43,592 bases of DNA, from positions 1-43,592 of the forward strand of contig JAZUIB010000059.1 in assembly GCA_045642025.1 (NCBI GenBank). Direction: 5' to 3'. The DNA comes from Equadaptatus sp045642025 (GTDB lineage: Bacteria; Synergistota; Synergistia; Synergistales; Synergistaceae). Numbering within the stretch: the stretch's first letter is position 1; every line of letters starts with the position of its first letter. This document shows, in pieces, positions 7,507 through 16,583 of the stretch. Made by a program: the position numbers and the translations under genes. The notes beneath the pieces were generated by a model. It was not told the origin of the DNA, made no database searches, and saw only the letters and a list, made by a program, of their open reading frames with translations.

Positions 7507-7516
7507 GTTAGAAATA

Positions 7517-7545
7517 CTGAAAATTTGTCACAAATGTGGTAAAAT
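7517..7545 (+). promoter_or_regulatory. Putative extended -10 promoter for tig
   Basis: TAAAAT at 7540-7545 is preceded by TG one base upstream (extended -10). A weak -35, CTGAAA at 7517-7522, is 17 bases away. The same GTGGTAAAAT string recurs upstream of yebC. Confidence 0.5.
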
Positions 7546-7589
7546 TTATCGGTTATGTCGATGACTATTAAGTAAAGGGGTAGTACACA

Positions 7590-8939
7590 GTGAAATCAGA
7601 AATAGTATCTCAAGAAAAAAATGTATTAACTGTTAAAGTTGTATTTGACGCAGATGAAGTAACAAAAGCAATTGATACAACTTACAAAGAGATTTCAAAA
7701 AAAGCTGATATCAAAGGTTTTCGCAAAGGTCATGTTCCGCGTAAAACGCTTGAACTCTGTTTCGGTAAAGCGGCAATCTGCGCTCAGACACAAGAGAAAC
7801 TTATCAACAAGGGCATTGACGATTCGGTCAGCGAAAATGAACTTGACCTTATCGAATATCCCGATGTGAAGCCGTGCGAAGATCTCGCAGAGGGCAAACC
7901 GTTTGAATTTACGGTGGTTTACGAGGTTTCACCGGAGGTTATTCTTCCTGACCTTTCGACAATTACTGCTGAGAAAACCGTTTATAAAGCAACTGAAAAA
8001 ATGCGTGATGAAAATATTCAGCAGATGCTTGAAGCACATGCCAAGATTGTTCCGTCATACGAAGAACGCGAGATTACAGCCGAGGATATTGTCTCTGTCA
8101 AATATAATTCTTTTATGGTTGACGCGGATGGTAAATCAACTGCAGCCGAAACTGACCAGAAATCAGAAATTGATCTCAAACAGCAGGGTATCCGCCCTGA
8201 AATAGTCGCCGCGCTCACCGGCAAAAAGCCCGGAGACAAGGCTGAAGCAGAATTTACGGTCGAAGCGGACAGCGCGGTAAAAGAAATTGCAGGACAAAAA
8301 ATGCGCTATGAATTTGATGTTCAGGGTATTATGAAAAAAGAAGTTCCCGAACTCACAGACGAAAATATTCCTGAAATTACCTATACAAGAATTAAAACTG
8401 TTGAAGATTTCAAAAAGAACACGATGGAACGCCTTGAAAGAGCCGCAGAAAGAGAAACGGAAGAAAGCCTCAGAAGATCGGCGATTTCAGCTATTACAGA
8501 TGCCTGCGAAATCGACATTCCCGAAAAACTGATTGACCGTGAAAAAGCGGCTCTTAAAGCAGAGCAGGAAGACAGAATAAAACGACAGACGGGCAATGAA
8601 GAAATGACGCTGGACGAGTTCCTCAAACAGTCTGGCACGGACAAAGAGGAATTTGAAAAACAGGTTGACGAAACGGCTAGAGCCGCGGTTAAACGTTCGC
8701 TGGTTATAAAAGCAATCGCTGACGAAAATGATATCGACTGTACCAAAGAAGAACTTACGCTTGAAATCAGGAAAATGGCTCTTGCATCGGGTATGGATAT
8801 TAAAAAAGTTGAAGACTATCTATATTCCGATAAGGCACATCTTTATCAGGTGATGGATGAAGTACGCGCGCGTAAAACAGCTGATTTTGCAGCCGGTAAG
8901 GTTCAGGTCAAAGAAGTTGAACCTAAGGAAGCGGAATAA
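7590..8939 (+). CDS. tig: Trigger factor, ribosome-associated chaperone
   Basis: 449 residues, GTG start with AAAGGGG nine bases upstream. The N-terminal ribosome-binding domain carries the signature GFRKGHVP at 43-50, the loop that docks on ribosomal protein L23. A PPIase (FKBP-type) domain follows at about 150-245, then the long helical C-terminal domain forming the chaperone cavity, ending in an acidic tail. It holds nascent chains and catalyses prolyl isomerisation. The tig-clpP-clpX-lon order is widely conserved and couples folding with proteolysis. Length is normal for the family. Confidence 0.96.
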   Translation: MKSEIVSQEKNVLTVKVVFDADEVTKAIDTTYKEISKKADIKGFRKGHVPRKTLELCFGKAAICAQTQEKLINKGIDDSVSENELDLIEYPDVKPCEDLAEGKPFEFTVVYEVSPEVILPDLSTITAEKTVYKATEKMRDENIQQMLEAHAKIVPSYEEREITAEDIVSVKYNSFMVDADGKSTAAETDQKSEIDLKQQGIRPEIVAALTGKKPGDKAEAEFTVEADSAVKEIAGQKMRYEFDVQGIMKKEVPELTDENIPEITYTRIKTVEDFKKNTMERLERAAERETEESLRRSAISAITDACEIDIPEKLIDREKAALKAEQEDRIKRQTGNEEMTLDEFLKQSGTDKEEFEKQVDETARAAVKRSLVIKAIADENDIDCTKEELTLEIRKMALASGMDIKKVEDYLYSDKAHLYQVMDEVRARKTADFAAGKVQVKEVEPKEAE

Positions 8940-8960
8940 ATTTTTATTAGGAGATAAAGC

Positions 8961-9548
8961 ATGAGCGGGTATCTCATTCCGACAGTTATTGAACAGACAG
9001 GCAGAGGCGAGCGAGCATATGATATTTACAGTCGTCTGCTTAATGACAGAATAATTTTTCTTGGTACAGCCATAGATGACAGTGTCGCTAATCTTGTGGT
9101 TGCGCAGCTGCTATTTCTTGAAAGTCAGGATCCAGAGAAAGATGTGTGTCTTTATATTAACAGTCCCGGCGGTGTTGTTTCTGCGGGCTTGGCGATCTAT
9201 GACACGATACAGTACATTAAGCCTGATGTATCAACAATTTGCACAGGCCAGGCAGCGAGCATGGGGGCGGTACTTCTTGCGGCGGGCGCCGAAGGCAAGC
9301 GTATTGCGTTGCCGAATTCTCGCGTGATGATTCATCAGCCGCTCGGCGGTGCGCAGGGACAGGCATCGGATATTGAAATTCAGGCAATTGAAATTTTAAA
9401 GTTAAAGAAGACGCTGAACGGTATTCTCTCGAAGCATACCGGACAGCCGCTTGACCAAGTTCAGAAAGATACCGACAGAGATTTTTATATGTCTGCCCAG
9501 GAAGCTATGAAATACGGAATTGTAGATAAGGTTATAGAAAAAAGGTAG
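8961..9548 (+). CDS. clpP: ATP-dependent Clp protease proteolytic subunit
   Basis: 195 residues. The catalytic triad is Ser100 (QAASMGA), His125 (MIHQPLGG) and Asp174. The N-terminal YLIPTVIEQTGRGERAYDIY region is the conserved axial-loop and processing segment. ClpP forms two stacked heptamers that degrade substrates fed by ClpX. The ATG follows AGGAG by eight bases. clpX begins two bases after the stop, so the two subunits are co-transcribed. Confidence 0.97.
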   Translation: MSGYLIPTVIEQTGRGERAYDIYSRLLNDRIIFLGTAIDDSVANLVVAQLLFLESQDPEKDVCLYINSPGGVVSAGLAIYDTIQYIKPDVSTICTGQAASMGAVLLAAGAEGKRIALPNSRVMIHQPLGGAQGQASDIEIQAIEILKLKKTLNGILSKHTGQPLDQVQKDTDRDFYMSAQEAMKYGIVDKVIEKR

Positions 9549-9550
9549 CA

Positions 9551-10885
9551 ATGACAAAAAAAAATTCAGTTGAAAAAAGCAATAATAAACGTCCTGTTCC
9601 GCATTGCTCGTTCTGCGGCAAAACTCAAGATGAAGTCGGAAAACTTATAGCCGGCCCCAGTAATATTTATATATGTACTGATTGTATCCAACTTTGTAAT
9701 GTAATACTTAGAGAAGAGTATGGGTCAGATGCTTTTCCGGATACCCCTGATATAAAAACTCCAGCATCAGTAACAAAGGCAGATTATGTCTCTGCCCCGG
9801 TCTTTGATGATATACCGAAGCCGGAAAAAATCAAAGAATTTCTAGATCAGTATGTTATTGGACAAGATGATGCCAAAAAAGTTCTTTCTGTAGCTGTGTA
9901 CAATCATTATAAACGCATCACGAATCCATTACTGGAAGATGATGATGTGGAGCTTCCTAAAAGTAATGTTTTGCTTGTGGGGCCTACCGGAAGCGGAAAA
10001 ACACTTTTGGCGCAGACTCTCGCTAAAATGCTGAATGTTCCTTTTGCCATCACAGATGCTACAACACTCACCGAGGCAGGATATGTCGGAGAAGATGTTG
10101 AGAATATTCTTTTAAGACTTCTGCAGGCTGCAGATTTTGATATTGATGCTGCTGAGCATGGTATTATTTACATTGATGAAATTGATAAAATAGCACGAAA
10201 ATCCGAATCTGTTTCCATTACACGGGATGTTTCCGGAGAAGGGGTACAGCAGGCACTTCTCAAAATAGTAGAGGGTACTGTGGCTAATATACCTCCTAAA
10301 GGCGGACGCAAACATCCTCAGCAGGAGACTATACCTCTTGATACCTCAAACATACTTTTTATATGTGGTGGAGCCTTTGATGGACTTGATAAAGTAATCG
10401 CAAAACGGACAGATAAGCGATCAATCGGTTTCGGAAGTGAAATTACCAGCAATCTCAAGCAGCATCGTACGGATGAACTTCTCAAACAGGTTCAGCCTGA
10501 TGATTTGCGTTCCTTTGGGTTTATTCCGGAGTTTATAGGGCGTCTGCCCGTGCTTGTGGCACTTTCATCACTTACAGAAGATGCTCTGGTTCGTATACTT
10601 AAAGAACCTAAAAATGCACCGCTTAAGCAATACCAAAAACTTTTTGAACTTGAGGGTGTAAAACTTGATTTTGAAGAAGATGCCATACGCGAAATAGCAC
10701 GTAAGGCACTAAAACTTGGCACAGGTGCACGTGCAATACGAACTATACTTGAAAATCTTATGCTCAATCTCCAGTATGAGGTGCCAAGTAAAGCCGATAA
10801 GATAGAAAAAATTACTGTTACCAAAAAAATGGTTGCTGGTAACGGTAAAGCTCTTATAACACTCAAAACAAGGGAGTCTAACTAG
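9551..10885 (+). CDS. clpX: ClpX, AAA+ unfoldase subunit of ClpXP
   Basis: 444 residues. The N-terminal zinc-binding domain uses Cys19, Cys22, Cys42 and Cys45. The AAA+ core has Walker A GPTGSGKT at 144-151, Walker B IIYIDEID and the sensor/arginine region FIPEFIGRLPV. ClpX recognises and unfolds tagged substrates for ClpP. Its codon use is visibly more AT-rich than clpP and valS, with many ATA isoleucines; the same style continues into the first half of lon. The stop shares a base with the lon GTG start. Confidence 0.97.
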   Translation: MTKKNSVEKSNNKRPVPHCSFCGKTQDEVGKLIAGPSNIYICTDCIQLCNVILREEYGSDAFPDTPDIKTPASVTKADYVSAPVFDDIPKPEKIKEFLDQYVIGQDDAKKVLSVAVYNHYKRITNPLLEDDDVELPKSNVLLVGPTGSGKTLLAQTLAKMLNVPFAITDATTLTEAGYVGEDVENILLRLLQAADFDIDAAEHGIIYIDEIDKIARKSESVSITRDVSGEGVQQALLKIVEGTVANIPPKGGRKHPQQETIPLDTSNILFICGGAFDGLDKVIAKRTDKRSIGFGSEITSNLKQHRTDELLKQVQPDDLRSFGFIPEFIGRLPVLVALSSLTEDALVRILKEPKNAPLKQYQKLFELEGVKLDFEEDAIREIARKALKLGTGARAIRTILENLMLNLQYEVPSKADKIEKITVTKKMVAGNGKALITLKTRESN

Positions 10886-13197
10886 TGATAATATGTCCTG
10901 TTATACCGGTAAGAGATACGGTTATATTTCCAGGTTCAATAACTCCGCTTCTTACAAGCAGAGCACGAACTGTAAATGCAGTTAAGGCTATAGGTCCTGA
11001 CCGTCTTGTTTTTATCGTTGCACAGTATAATTGTGAAGAAGATAATCCAGGAACAAATGGAATTTATAAATACGGTACTCTGTGTAAAGTAGAAAATATA
11101 TCACAGGGTAAAGATGAAAGAGTTAATATAGTTCTTGAAGGCATATGTCGTGCAAGAGTTAAAGAATTCTTGTATAACGATAGTTATATAGAAGCCGAAA
11201 TAGAAAAAATCATTACCGAATGTACGGAGACTCCGCAAGTTGTTGAAGCACTTCGGAGAGCTGTATTAACTCAGCTTGACAGATATATTTCTCTCCATCC
11301 AAAACTTCCGCATGAACTTATACTTGTTGCACGGGAAATTGCAAGTGCAGATGAATTTGCCGATCTTGTAGCATCTCATCTCAGACTTAAAATTACAGAT
11401 AAACAGAAACTGCTTGAAACGTCAGAACTTGGCGGTCGTATGCATCTTCTTATTGAAATACTTGCTAATGAATGTGAACTTCTTGCTATGGAAAAGGAAA
11501 TAGAGGACGAAGTTCAGGAAAAAATAAAGGATAATCAGCGTGTTTATTATCTTAGAGAAAAACTTAAGATAGTTCAGGATAAACTTGGTGATGACTGCAC
11601 TGCATCTGAAGCCGAGGAAATGAAGAACAAAATTGAAGCTTCGCTAATGCCTGATGCTGTAAAGGAAAAGGCTACTAAAGAAGCAGAACGTTTTTCACGC
11701 ATGCAGGCTATGTCTCCGGAAGCATCTGTTGCACGAACATACATAGAATGGTTGCTTGAGTTGCCTTGGGGCGTTTCTTCAGACGACGACTTGGACCTCG
11801 AAAGAGCTCGCAAAATACTTGAAGAGGACCATTATGGACTTGAAGAAGTTAAAGACAGAATAGTTGAATATCTTGCTGTGAGAAAACTTGCAGGTCAGAA
11901 TATGAGAGCGCAGGTGCTCTGTTTTGTGGGCCCTCCAGGAGTTGGAAAAACTTCTCTTGGTATGTCTATTGCACGTACTATGGGCAGGAAATTTGTGAAC
12001 ATAGCTCTTGGCGGAATGGGTGACGAGGCTGAAATACGAGGACACCGACGCACTTATATCGCGTCGCTGCCAGGAAAAATCATTCAGTCAATGAAACAAT
12101 CAGGAACGAACAATCCTGTTATGCTGCTTGATGAAATAGACAAAATTGGAACAACCTACAAAGGCGACCCCTCATCAGCACTGCTTGAAGTGCTTGACCC
12201 TGAACAAAATTGTCATTTTACTGATAATTTCCTTGAAGTGCCGTTTGACCTAAGCAAGGTAATGTTCATAACAACGGCGAATACAACATCAACTATCCCG
12301 AGCCCGCTTCTTGACCGAATGGAGATTATTTCTCTGCCCGGGTATCTTGCGGAAGAGAAACTTGAAATAGCAAAAAGACATCTGCTTCCGAAAATTTTCA
12401 AAGAGCATGGTCTTTCCGCAAATGATATGTGTATATCAAAAAGTGTGCTTATGAATATTATTCGCAACTACACGCATGAGGCCGGTGTTCGCGGACTTGA
12501 CAGGACACTTGCCAAAATCGCGCGCAAAACTGCCGCTAGAATTGCGGTAAATCCTGAGGCAAAAAGAGAGAAAAACGTCATAAGCAACAAAAAACTTAAT
12601 GCTTATCTCGGAGCGCCGCATGCTTACCAAACACGTGTTCCAAAAAATAACACTGTTGGTACATCTATCGGTCTTGCGTGGACTGCCGCAGGCGGAGAAG
12701 TGCTGCTCATAGAATCTGCTGTGATGGAAGGCAGCGGTAATGTTACCTTTACAGGAAATCTCGGTAATATAATGCAGGAATCTGTTAAAAACTCTGTAGC
12801 ATATATTCGTTCAAATGCCGGTAAATTCGGGCTTAAAAAAATTGACTGGCAGAAAAGAGATATTCACGTTCACGTACCTGAAGGCGCAATTCCCAAAGAC
12901 GGTCCTTCCGCAGGTATAACGCTCGCACTTTCTCTTTGTTCATCGCTGACAGGGCGCAAAATTAACGCTTCCTTTGCAATGACGGGCGAAATGACGCTGC
13001 ACGGAGATGTGCTGCCGATTGGCGGCGTGCGTGAGAAAATTCTTGCCGCAAAACGGCTCGGCCTTAAAAAACTTATAATTCCGACAGATAACAAAAAAGA
13101 CGTTGAGGAGCTTAAAGACTGGATTACTGATGGTCTTGAAATATATTATGTTTCAAAATTTGACGAAGTAGCGGAACTTGCTCTGCTGAAGAAATGA
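10885..13197 (+). CDS. lon: Lon protease, ATP-dependent
   Basis: 770 residues, GTG start overlapping the clpX stop by one base, with AAGGGAG upstream. The N-terminal substrate-binding domain (to about 300) is followed by the AAA+ module with Walker A GPPGVGKT at 349-356 and Walker B MLLDEIDKIG, and the C-terminal protease with the Ser675 (DGPSAG) and Lys718 dyad, the same 43-residue spacing as in E. coli Lon. It degrades misfolded and regulatory proteins. Base composition rises through the gene, from AT-rich at the start to ordinary from roughly 12,000 onward. The stop overlaps the engB start (ATGA). Confidence 0.97.
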   Translation: MIICPVIPVRDTVIFPGSITPLLTSRARTVNAVKAIGPDRLVFIVAQYNCEEDNPGTNGIYKYGTLCKVENISQGKDERVNIVLEGICRARVKEFLYNDSYIEAEIEKIITECTETPQVVEALRRAVLTQLDRYISLHPKLPHELILVAREIASADEFADLVASHLRLKITDKQKLLETSELGGRMHLLIEILANECELLAMEKEIEDEVQEKIKDNQRVYYLREKLKIVQDKLGDDCTASEAEEMKNKIEASLMPDAVKEKATKEAERFSRMQAMSPEASVARTYIEWLLELPWGVSSDDDLDLERARKILEEDHYGLEEVKDRIVEYLAVRKLAGQNMRAQVLCFVGPPGVGKTSLGMSIARTMGRKFVNIALGGMGDEAEIRGHRRTYIASLPGKIIQSMKQSGTNNPVMLLDEIDKIGTTYKGDPSSALLEVLDPEQNCHFTDNFLEVPFDLSKVMFITTANTTSTIPSPLLDRMEIISLPGYLAEEKLEIAKRHLLPKIFKEHGLSANDMCISKSVLMNIIRNYTHEAGVRGLDRTLAKIARKTAARIAVNPEAKREKNVISNKKLNAYLGAPHAYQTRVPKNNTVGTSIGLAWTAAGGEVLLIESAVMEGSGNVTFTGNLGNIMQESVKNSVAYIRSNAGKFGLKKIDWQKRDIHVHVPEGAIPKDGPSAGITLALSLCSSLTGRKINASFAMTGEMTLHGDVLPIGGVREKILAAKRLGLKKLIIPTDNKKDVEELKDWITDGLEIYYVSKFDEVAELALLKK

Positions 13198-13805
13198 CAC
13201 ACTGGAAATCAGAACTTTACTGTACTGCGTTCAATAAGTCGCAACTTCCACCGGCAGAACTTGAAGAGGTTGTCTTTGCAGGGCGTTCTAACGTTGGAAA
13301 ATCATCGCTGATAAACTCACTGCTGGGCAGAACTGTTGCAAAAGTCAGTTCAAAGCCGGGTAAAACACGCAGTATAAATTTTTACAAAATTGAAACACCC
13401 GAAAACGAAAGCTTTATGCTAGTTGATATACCCGGCTACGGCTATGCCGCAAAATCTGCCGATGAGCGAAAAGTATGGAAAAAACTGATTGACGATTATT
13501 TTAACGCGGGAAGAAATGTTTGTTTTGTCGTTCATCTTGTGGATTTTCGCCACGGTATGCTTCAAAATGATATTGAACTTGAAGAATGGCTTGATGAACT
13601 TAATATGCCGAGACTGATAGTGTTTACAAAAGCTGATAAAATTCCAAGCGGCAAAAGAAAAGCACTTTATGAGCGTTATGTCAGAGACGGAATCGAATCT
13701 GTTCTTCCTCCGTTTCTTACATCGGGAATCAACAACGACCAAGCTGAAGCGTTAAGACTTGGCCTTGTTAAAGCCAAGAATGAACTGAAAAAAATGAAAG
13801 CATAG
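13194..13805 (+). CDS. engB: Ribosome-biogenesis GTPase EngB/YsxC
   Basis: 203 residues. G1 is GRSNVGKSS at 30-38, the G2 threonine lies in GKTRSIN, G3 is DIPGYG and G4 is TKADK. These define the EngB/YihA/YsxC family, which assists assembly of the 50S subunit. The start overlaps the lon stop by four bases; lon-engB linkage is common across bacteria. Normal length. Confidence 0.95.
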   Translation: MTHWKSELYCTAFNKSQLPPAELEEVVFAGRSNVGKSSLINSLLGRTVAKVSSKPGKTRSINFYKIETPENESFMLVDIPGYGYAAKSADERKVWKKLIDDYFNAGRNVCFVVHLVDFRHGMLQNDIELEEWLDELNMPRLIVFTKADKIPSGKRKALYERYVRDGIESVLPPFLTSGINNDQAEALRLGLVKAKNELKKMKA

Positions 13806-13926
13806 GAATATTTCGGCTACAGATATTTATATCCAGCTGCATCTGTCAGGAGTTTGCGGAACGGCCGCAGAAGCCTGTCAAGATAGATTCGACAGCCACC
13901 AGGTCTGTCAAAGAGGAGGGAATCTA
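13806..13926 (+). other. Leader region of valS with CTGTC repeats; no T-box found
   Basis: The 121-base gap contains three CTGTCA strings (in ATCTGTCAGG, CCTGTCAAGA and TCTGTCAAAG) and a possible CTGTC/GACAG stem. A T-box leader was looked for because valS is often so regulated, but the conserved GGTGGNACC core is absent. AGAGGAGGG before the ATG is a strong ribosome binding site. Confidence 0.35.
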
Positions 13927-16581
13927 ATGGATTCCAAAAATGTAATACTCGACAAGAACTACGACCCTGCGCCTATTGAAGACAAATGGTATGCAAAATG
14001 GGTCAGCGACGAACTTTTCAAAGCTGATACCGCCTCAGCAAAGCCTCAGTTCTCTATCGTCATACCGCCGCCGAATGTCACAGGCAAACTTCATGTAGGA
14101 CATTCTCTTGACAATACGCTTCAGGATATTCTCTGCAGAACGAAAAGAATGCAGGGATATGAGGTTTTATGGGTGCCTGGTACTGACCATGCAGGTATTG
14201 CTACGCAGAATGTTGTCGAACGCGCGCTTGCGGCAGACGGTATTTCACGTCACGACCTCGGGCGCGAAGAATTTGTAAACCGTGTTTGGAAATGGAAGGA
14301 AGAATACGGCAGCGCAATTATTTCACAGCTTAAGAAACTCGGAGCTTCCTGCGACTGGTCAAGAGAACGTTTTACAATGGACGAGGGACTTTCAGCGGCA
14401 GTTCGCAAAATGTTTGTATCTCTTTACAACGAAGGGCTTATTTATCGCGGCAAATACCTCATTAACTGGTGCCCGCGCTGTCAGACGGCACTTTCAGATC
14501 TTGAAGTTGAACACCATGATCATGACGGCAAATTCTACGAAGTAGCATATAAATTTGCAGATGAGCCCGGTGAAGTCAAAGTTATGACAACGCGCCCCGA
14601 AACAATAATGGGTGACGTTGCCATAGCTGTCCATCCACGTGATAAAAAGAACCAACACCTTATCGGCAAAAAAGTTATTGTTCCTTTAGTGCACCGTGTA
14701 ATTCCTGTCATTGAAGACAATATGGTTGACCCTGAATTTGGCTCCGGCTGTGTAAAAATCACCCCTGCTCATGACCCGAATGACTTCCTTGTAGGACAGC
14801 GTCACGGACTTGAACAGATTCAGGTTATAGACGGAAGCGGCATAATGACAAAAGATGCCGGTGAAAAATACGCAGGACTTGACCGGTTTGAAGCGCGGGA
14901 TATAGTTGTTGAAGATCTCAAGGCTGAAGGAGTTTTGCTTAGTATTCAAGATATTAAACATTCTGTTGGTGAATGCTACCGTTGTCATACGGTAATTGAG
15001 CCGTATCTTTCTGAGCAGTGGTTTGTCAAAACAAGGCCTCTTGCGGACAAAGGCGTTGAGATGGTTAAAGCTGGTAAAATTCGCTTTGTTCCGGAACAGT
15101 GGACAAACGTATATTACCAGTGGATGGAAAATATCCGCGACTGGTGTATTTCGCGTCAACTTTGGTGGGGACACAGAATTCCTGCATGGTACTGTCAGGA
15201 CTGCGGAGAGGTAATAGTCGCCGCGGAAGCACCGACAAAATGCACTAAATGCGGAAGCGAACATCTCAAACAGGATGAAGATGTTCTTGATACATGGTTC
15301 TCAAGCGGACTATGGCCGTTCTCAACAATGGGTTGGCCTGAAAAGACTGAACAGCTTAAAAAATTCTATCCGACATCAGTGCTTGTCACAGGCTTTGACA
15401 TTATTTTCTTCTGGGTCGCGAGAATGATAATGTTTGGACTTTACGGCACAAAAGAAGTTCCTTTCCGTGACATCTATATTCACGCTCTTGTAAGAGACGA
15501 AAAAGGGCAGAAAATGAGCAAATCCAAAGGCAATGTTATTGACCCGCTTGTCATTGTCAAAGACTACGGAGCTGACGCGTTGCGTCTGACAATGGCTGCC
15601 CTTACCGTTCAAGGACGCGACATATTCCTTTCAACAGAGCGTATTGCCACCTACCGCCTCTTCCTTAATAAACTTTGGAATGCGAGCCGCTTTGCGCTGA
15701 TGAATCTTGAAGATGCCGAAAAAGGACAAAAATGGGACGAAGATCAGCTTAAACTGCAGGATAAATGGATACTCAACAGACTTTCTGAGGTTACGGCTGA
15801 AATTACCAGACTGCTTGACGGGTATTTCTTCGGTGAAGCAGCACGCCTTATGTATGACTTTGTTTGGGGAGAACTCTGTGACTGGTATCTTGAACTTGCC
15901 AAACCCGCACTTCGTGGTGACGAAGGAACAGAACGACGCAAGACGACGCAGGCAGTGCTTCTCGTACTGTTTGAAGACGTTCTGAAACTTTTGCACCCGT
16001 TCATCCCGTTTGTTACAGAAGAACTTTGGCATGCTTTCCCGTTCGGCGACCGTTATATTATGAAAAATGCGTGGCCGAAGCCGTGTTTGAAAAACACAGA
16101 CGTTAGATCTATTACCGACATGAAATTTGTACAGGAAATCATCCGCGCCGGCCGCAACCTTCGCGCAGAAGCTAGAATAGCGCCGTCACAGCAGATACCG
16201 CGCGTGGTGCTCAATGTACATGACGAAGCCAAGCTGGCTCTTGTGATGGAAAATGAGCAGCAAATTAAACTGCTTGCCAAGATTGGCGAAATAGTTATCA
16301 GCACAGACAAACAGGAAAAGAGCCTTGCGACTGTTCTTGATGACGTGCAGATTTATCTTCCTGTCGGCGAACTGCTTGATGTTGAAAAAGAAATTCAGCG
16401 TCTGAAAGCAGATCTTGCCAAGCTTGACAAGGATATAGCAAAATGCAGCGGAAAACTTGCGAACGAGAACTTTATCAACAGAGCGCCTGCGGAGGTTATC
16501 GAAAAAGAAAAAGCTGAACTTGCTGAAAACAATAACAGGAAAGAGCGTATGATAGAGAATTTGAAAAGCCTTGCTGAATAG
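13927..16581 (+). CDS. valS: Valyl-tRNA synthetase
   Basis: 884 residues. The class I signatures are HVGH at 56-59, preceded by PPPNVTGKL, and KMSKS at 529-533. The CP1 editing domain (about 190-340) includes TTRPETIMGD, and a zinc-like C-x2-C pair occurs near CQDCGE and CTKCGS. A C-terminal coiled coil (about 815-884) is the tRNA-binding arm typical of ValRS. It attaches valine to tRNA-Val and edits threonine. folC starts two bases after the stop, a frequent bacterial pairing. Confidence 0.97.
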   Translation: MDSKNVILDKNYDPAPIEDKWYAKWVSDELFKADTASAKPQFSIVIPPPNVTGKLHVGHSLDNTLQDILCRTKRMQGYEVLWVPGTDHAGIATQNVVERALAADGISRHDLGREEFVNRVWKWKEEYGSAIISQLKKLGASCDWSRERFTMDEGLSAAVRKMFVSLYNEGLIYRGKYLINWCPRCQTALSDLEVEHHDHDGKFYEVAYKFADEPGEVKVMTTRPETIMGDVAIAVHPRDKKNQHLIGKKVIVPLVHRVIPVIEDNMVDPEFGSGCVKITPAHDPNDFLVGQRHGLEQIQVIDGSGIMTKDAGEKYAGLDRFEARDIVVEDLKAEGVLLSIQDIKHSVGECYRCHTVIEPYLSEQWFVKTRPLADKGVEMVKAGKIRFVPEQWTNVYYQWMENIRDWCISRQLWWGHRIPAWYCQDCGEVIVAAEAPTKCTKCGSEHLKQDEDVLDTWFSSGLWPFSTMGWPEKTEQLKKFYPTSVLVTGFDIIFFWVARMIMFGLYGTKEVPFRDIYIHALVRDEKGQKMSKSKGNVIDPLVIVKDYGADALRLTMAALTVQGRDIFLSTERIATYRLFLNKLWNASRFALMNLEDAEKGQKWDEDQLKLQDKWILNRLSEVTAEITRLLDGYFFGEAARLMYDFVWGELCDWYLELAKPALRGDEGTERRKTTQAVLLVLFEDVLKLLHPFIPFVTEELWHAFPFGDRYIMKNAWPKPCLKNTDVRSITDMKFVQEIIRAGRNLRAEARIAPSQQIPRVVLNVHDEAKLALVMENEQQIKLLAKIGEIVISTDKQEKSLATVLDDVQIYLPVGELLDVEKEIQRLKADLAKLDKDIAKCSGKLANENFINRAPAEVIEKEKAELAENNNRKERMIENLKSLAE

Positions 16582-16583
16582 TT

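Noticed and set aside
13806..13926. T-box riboswitch in front of valS
   Set aside because: The conserved GGTGGNACC antiterminator core and a following terminator are absent.
14686..15264. 192-residue minus-strand frame within valS
   Set aside because: Antisense shadow of the conserved ValRS catalytic region; no start signal.
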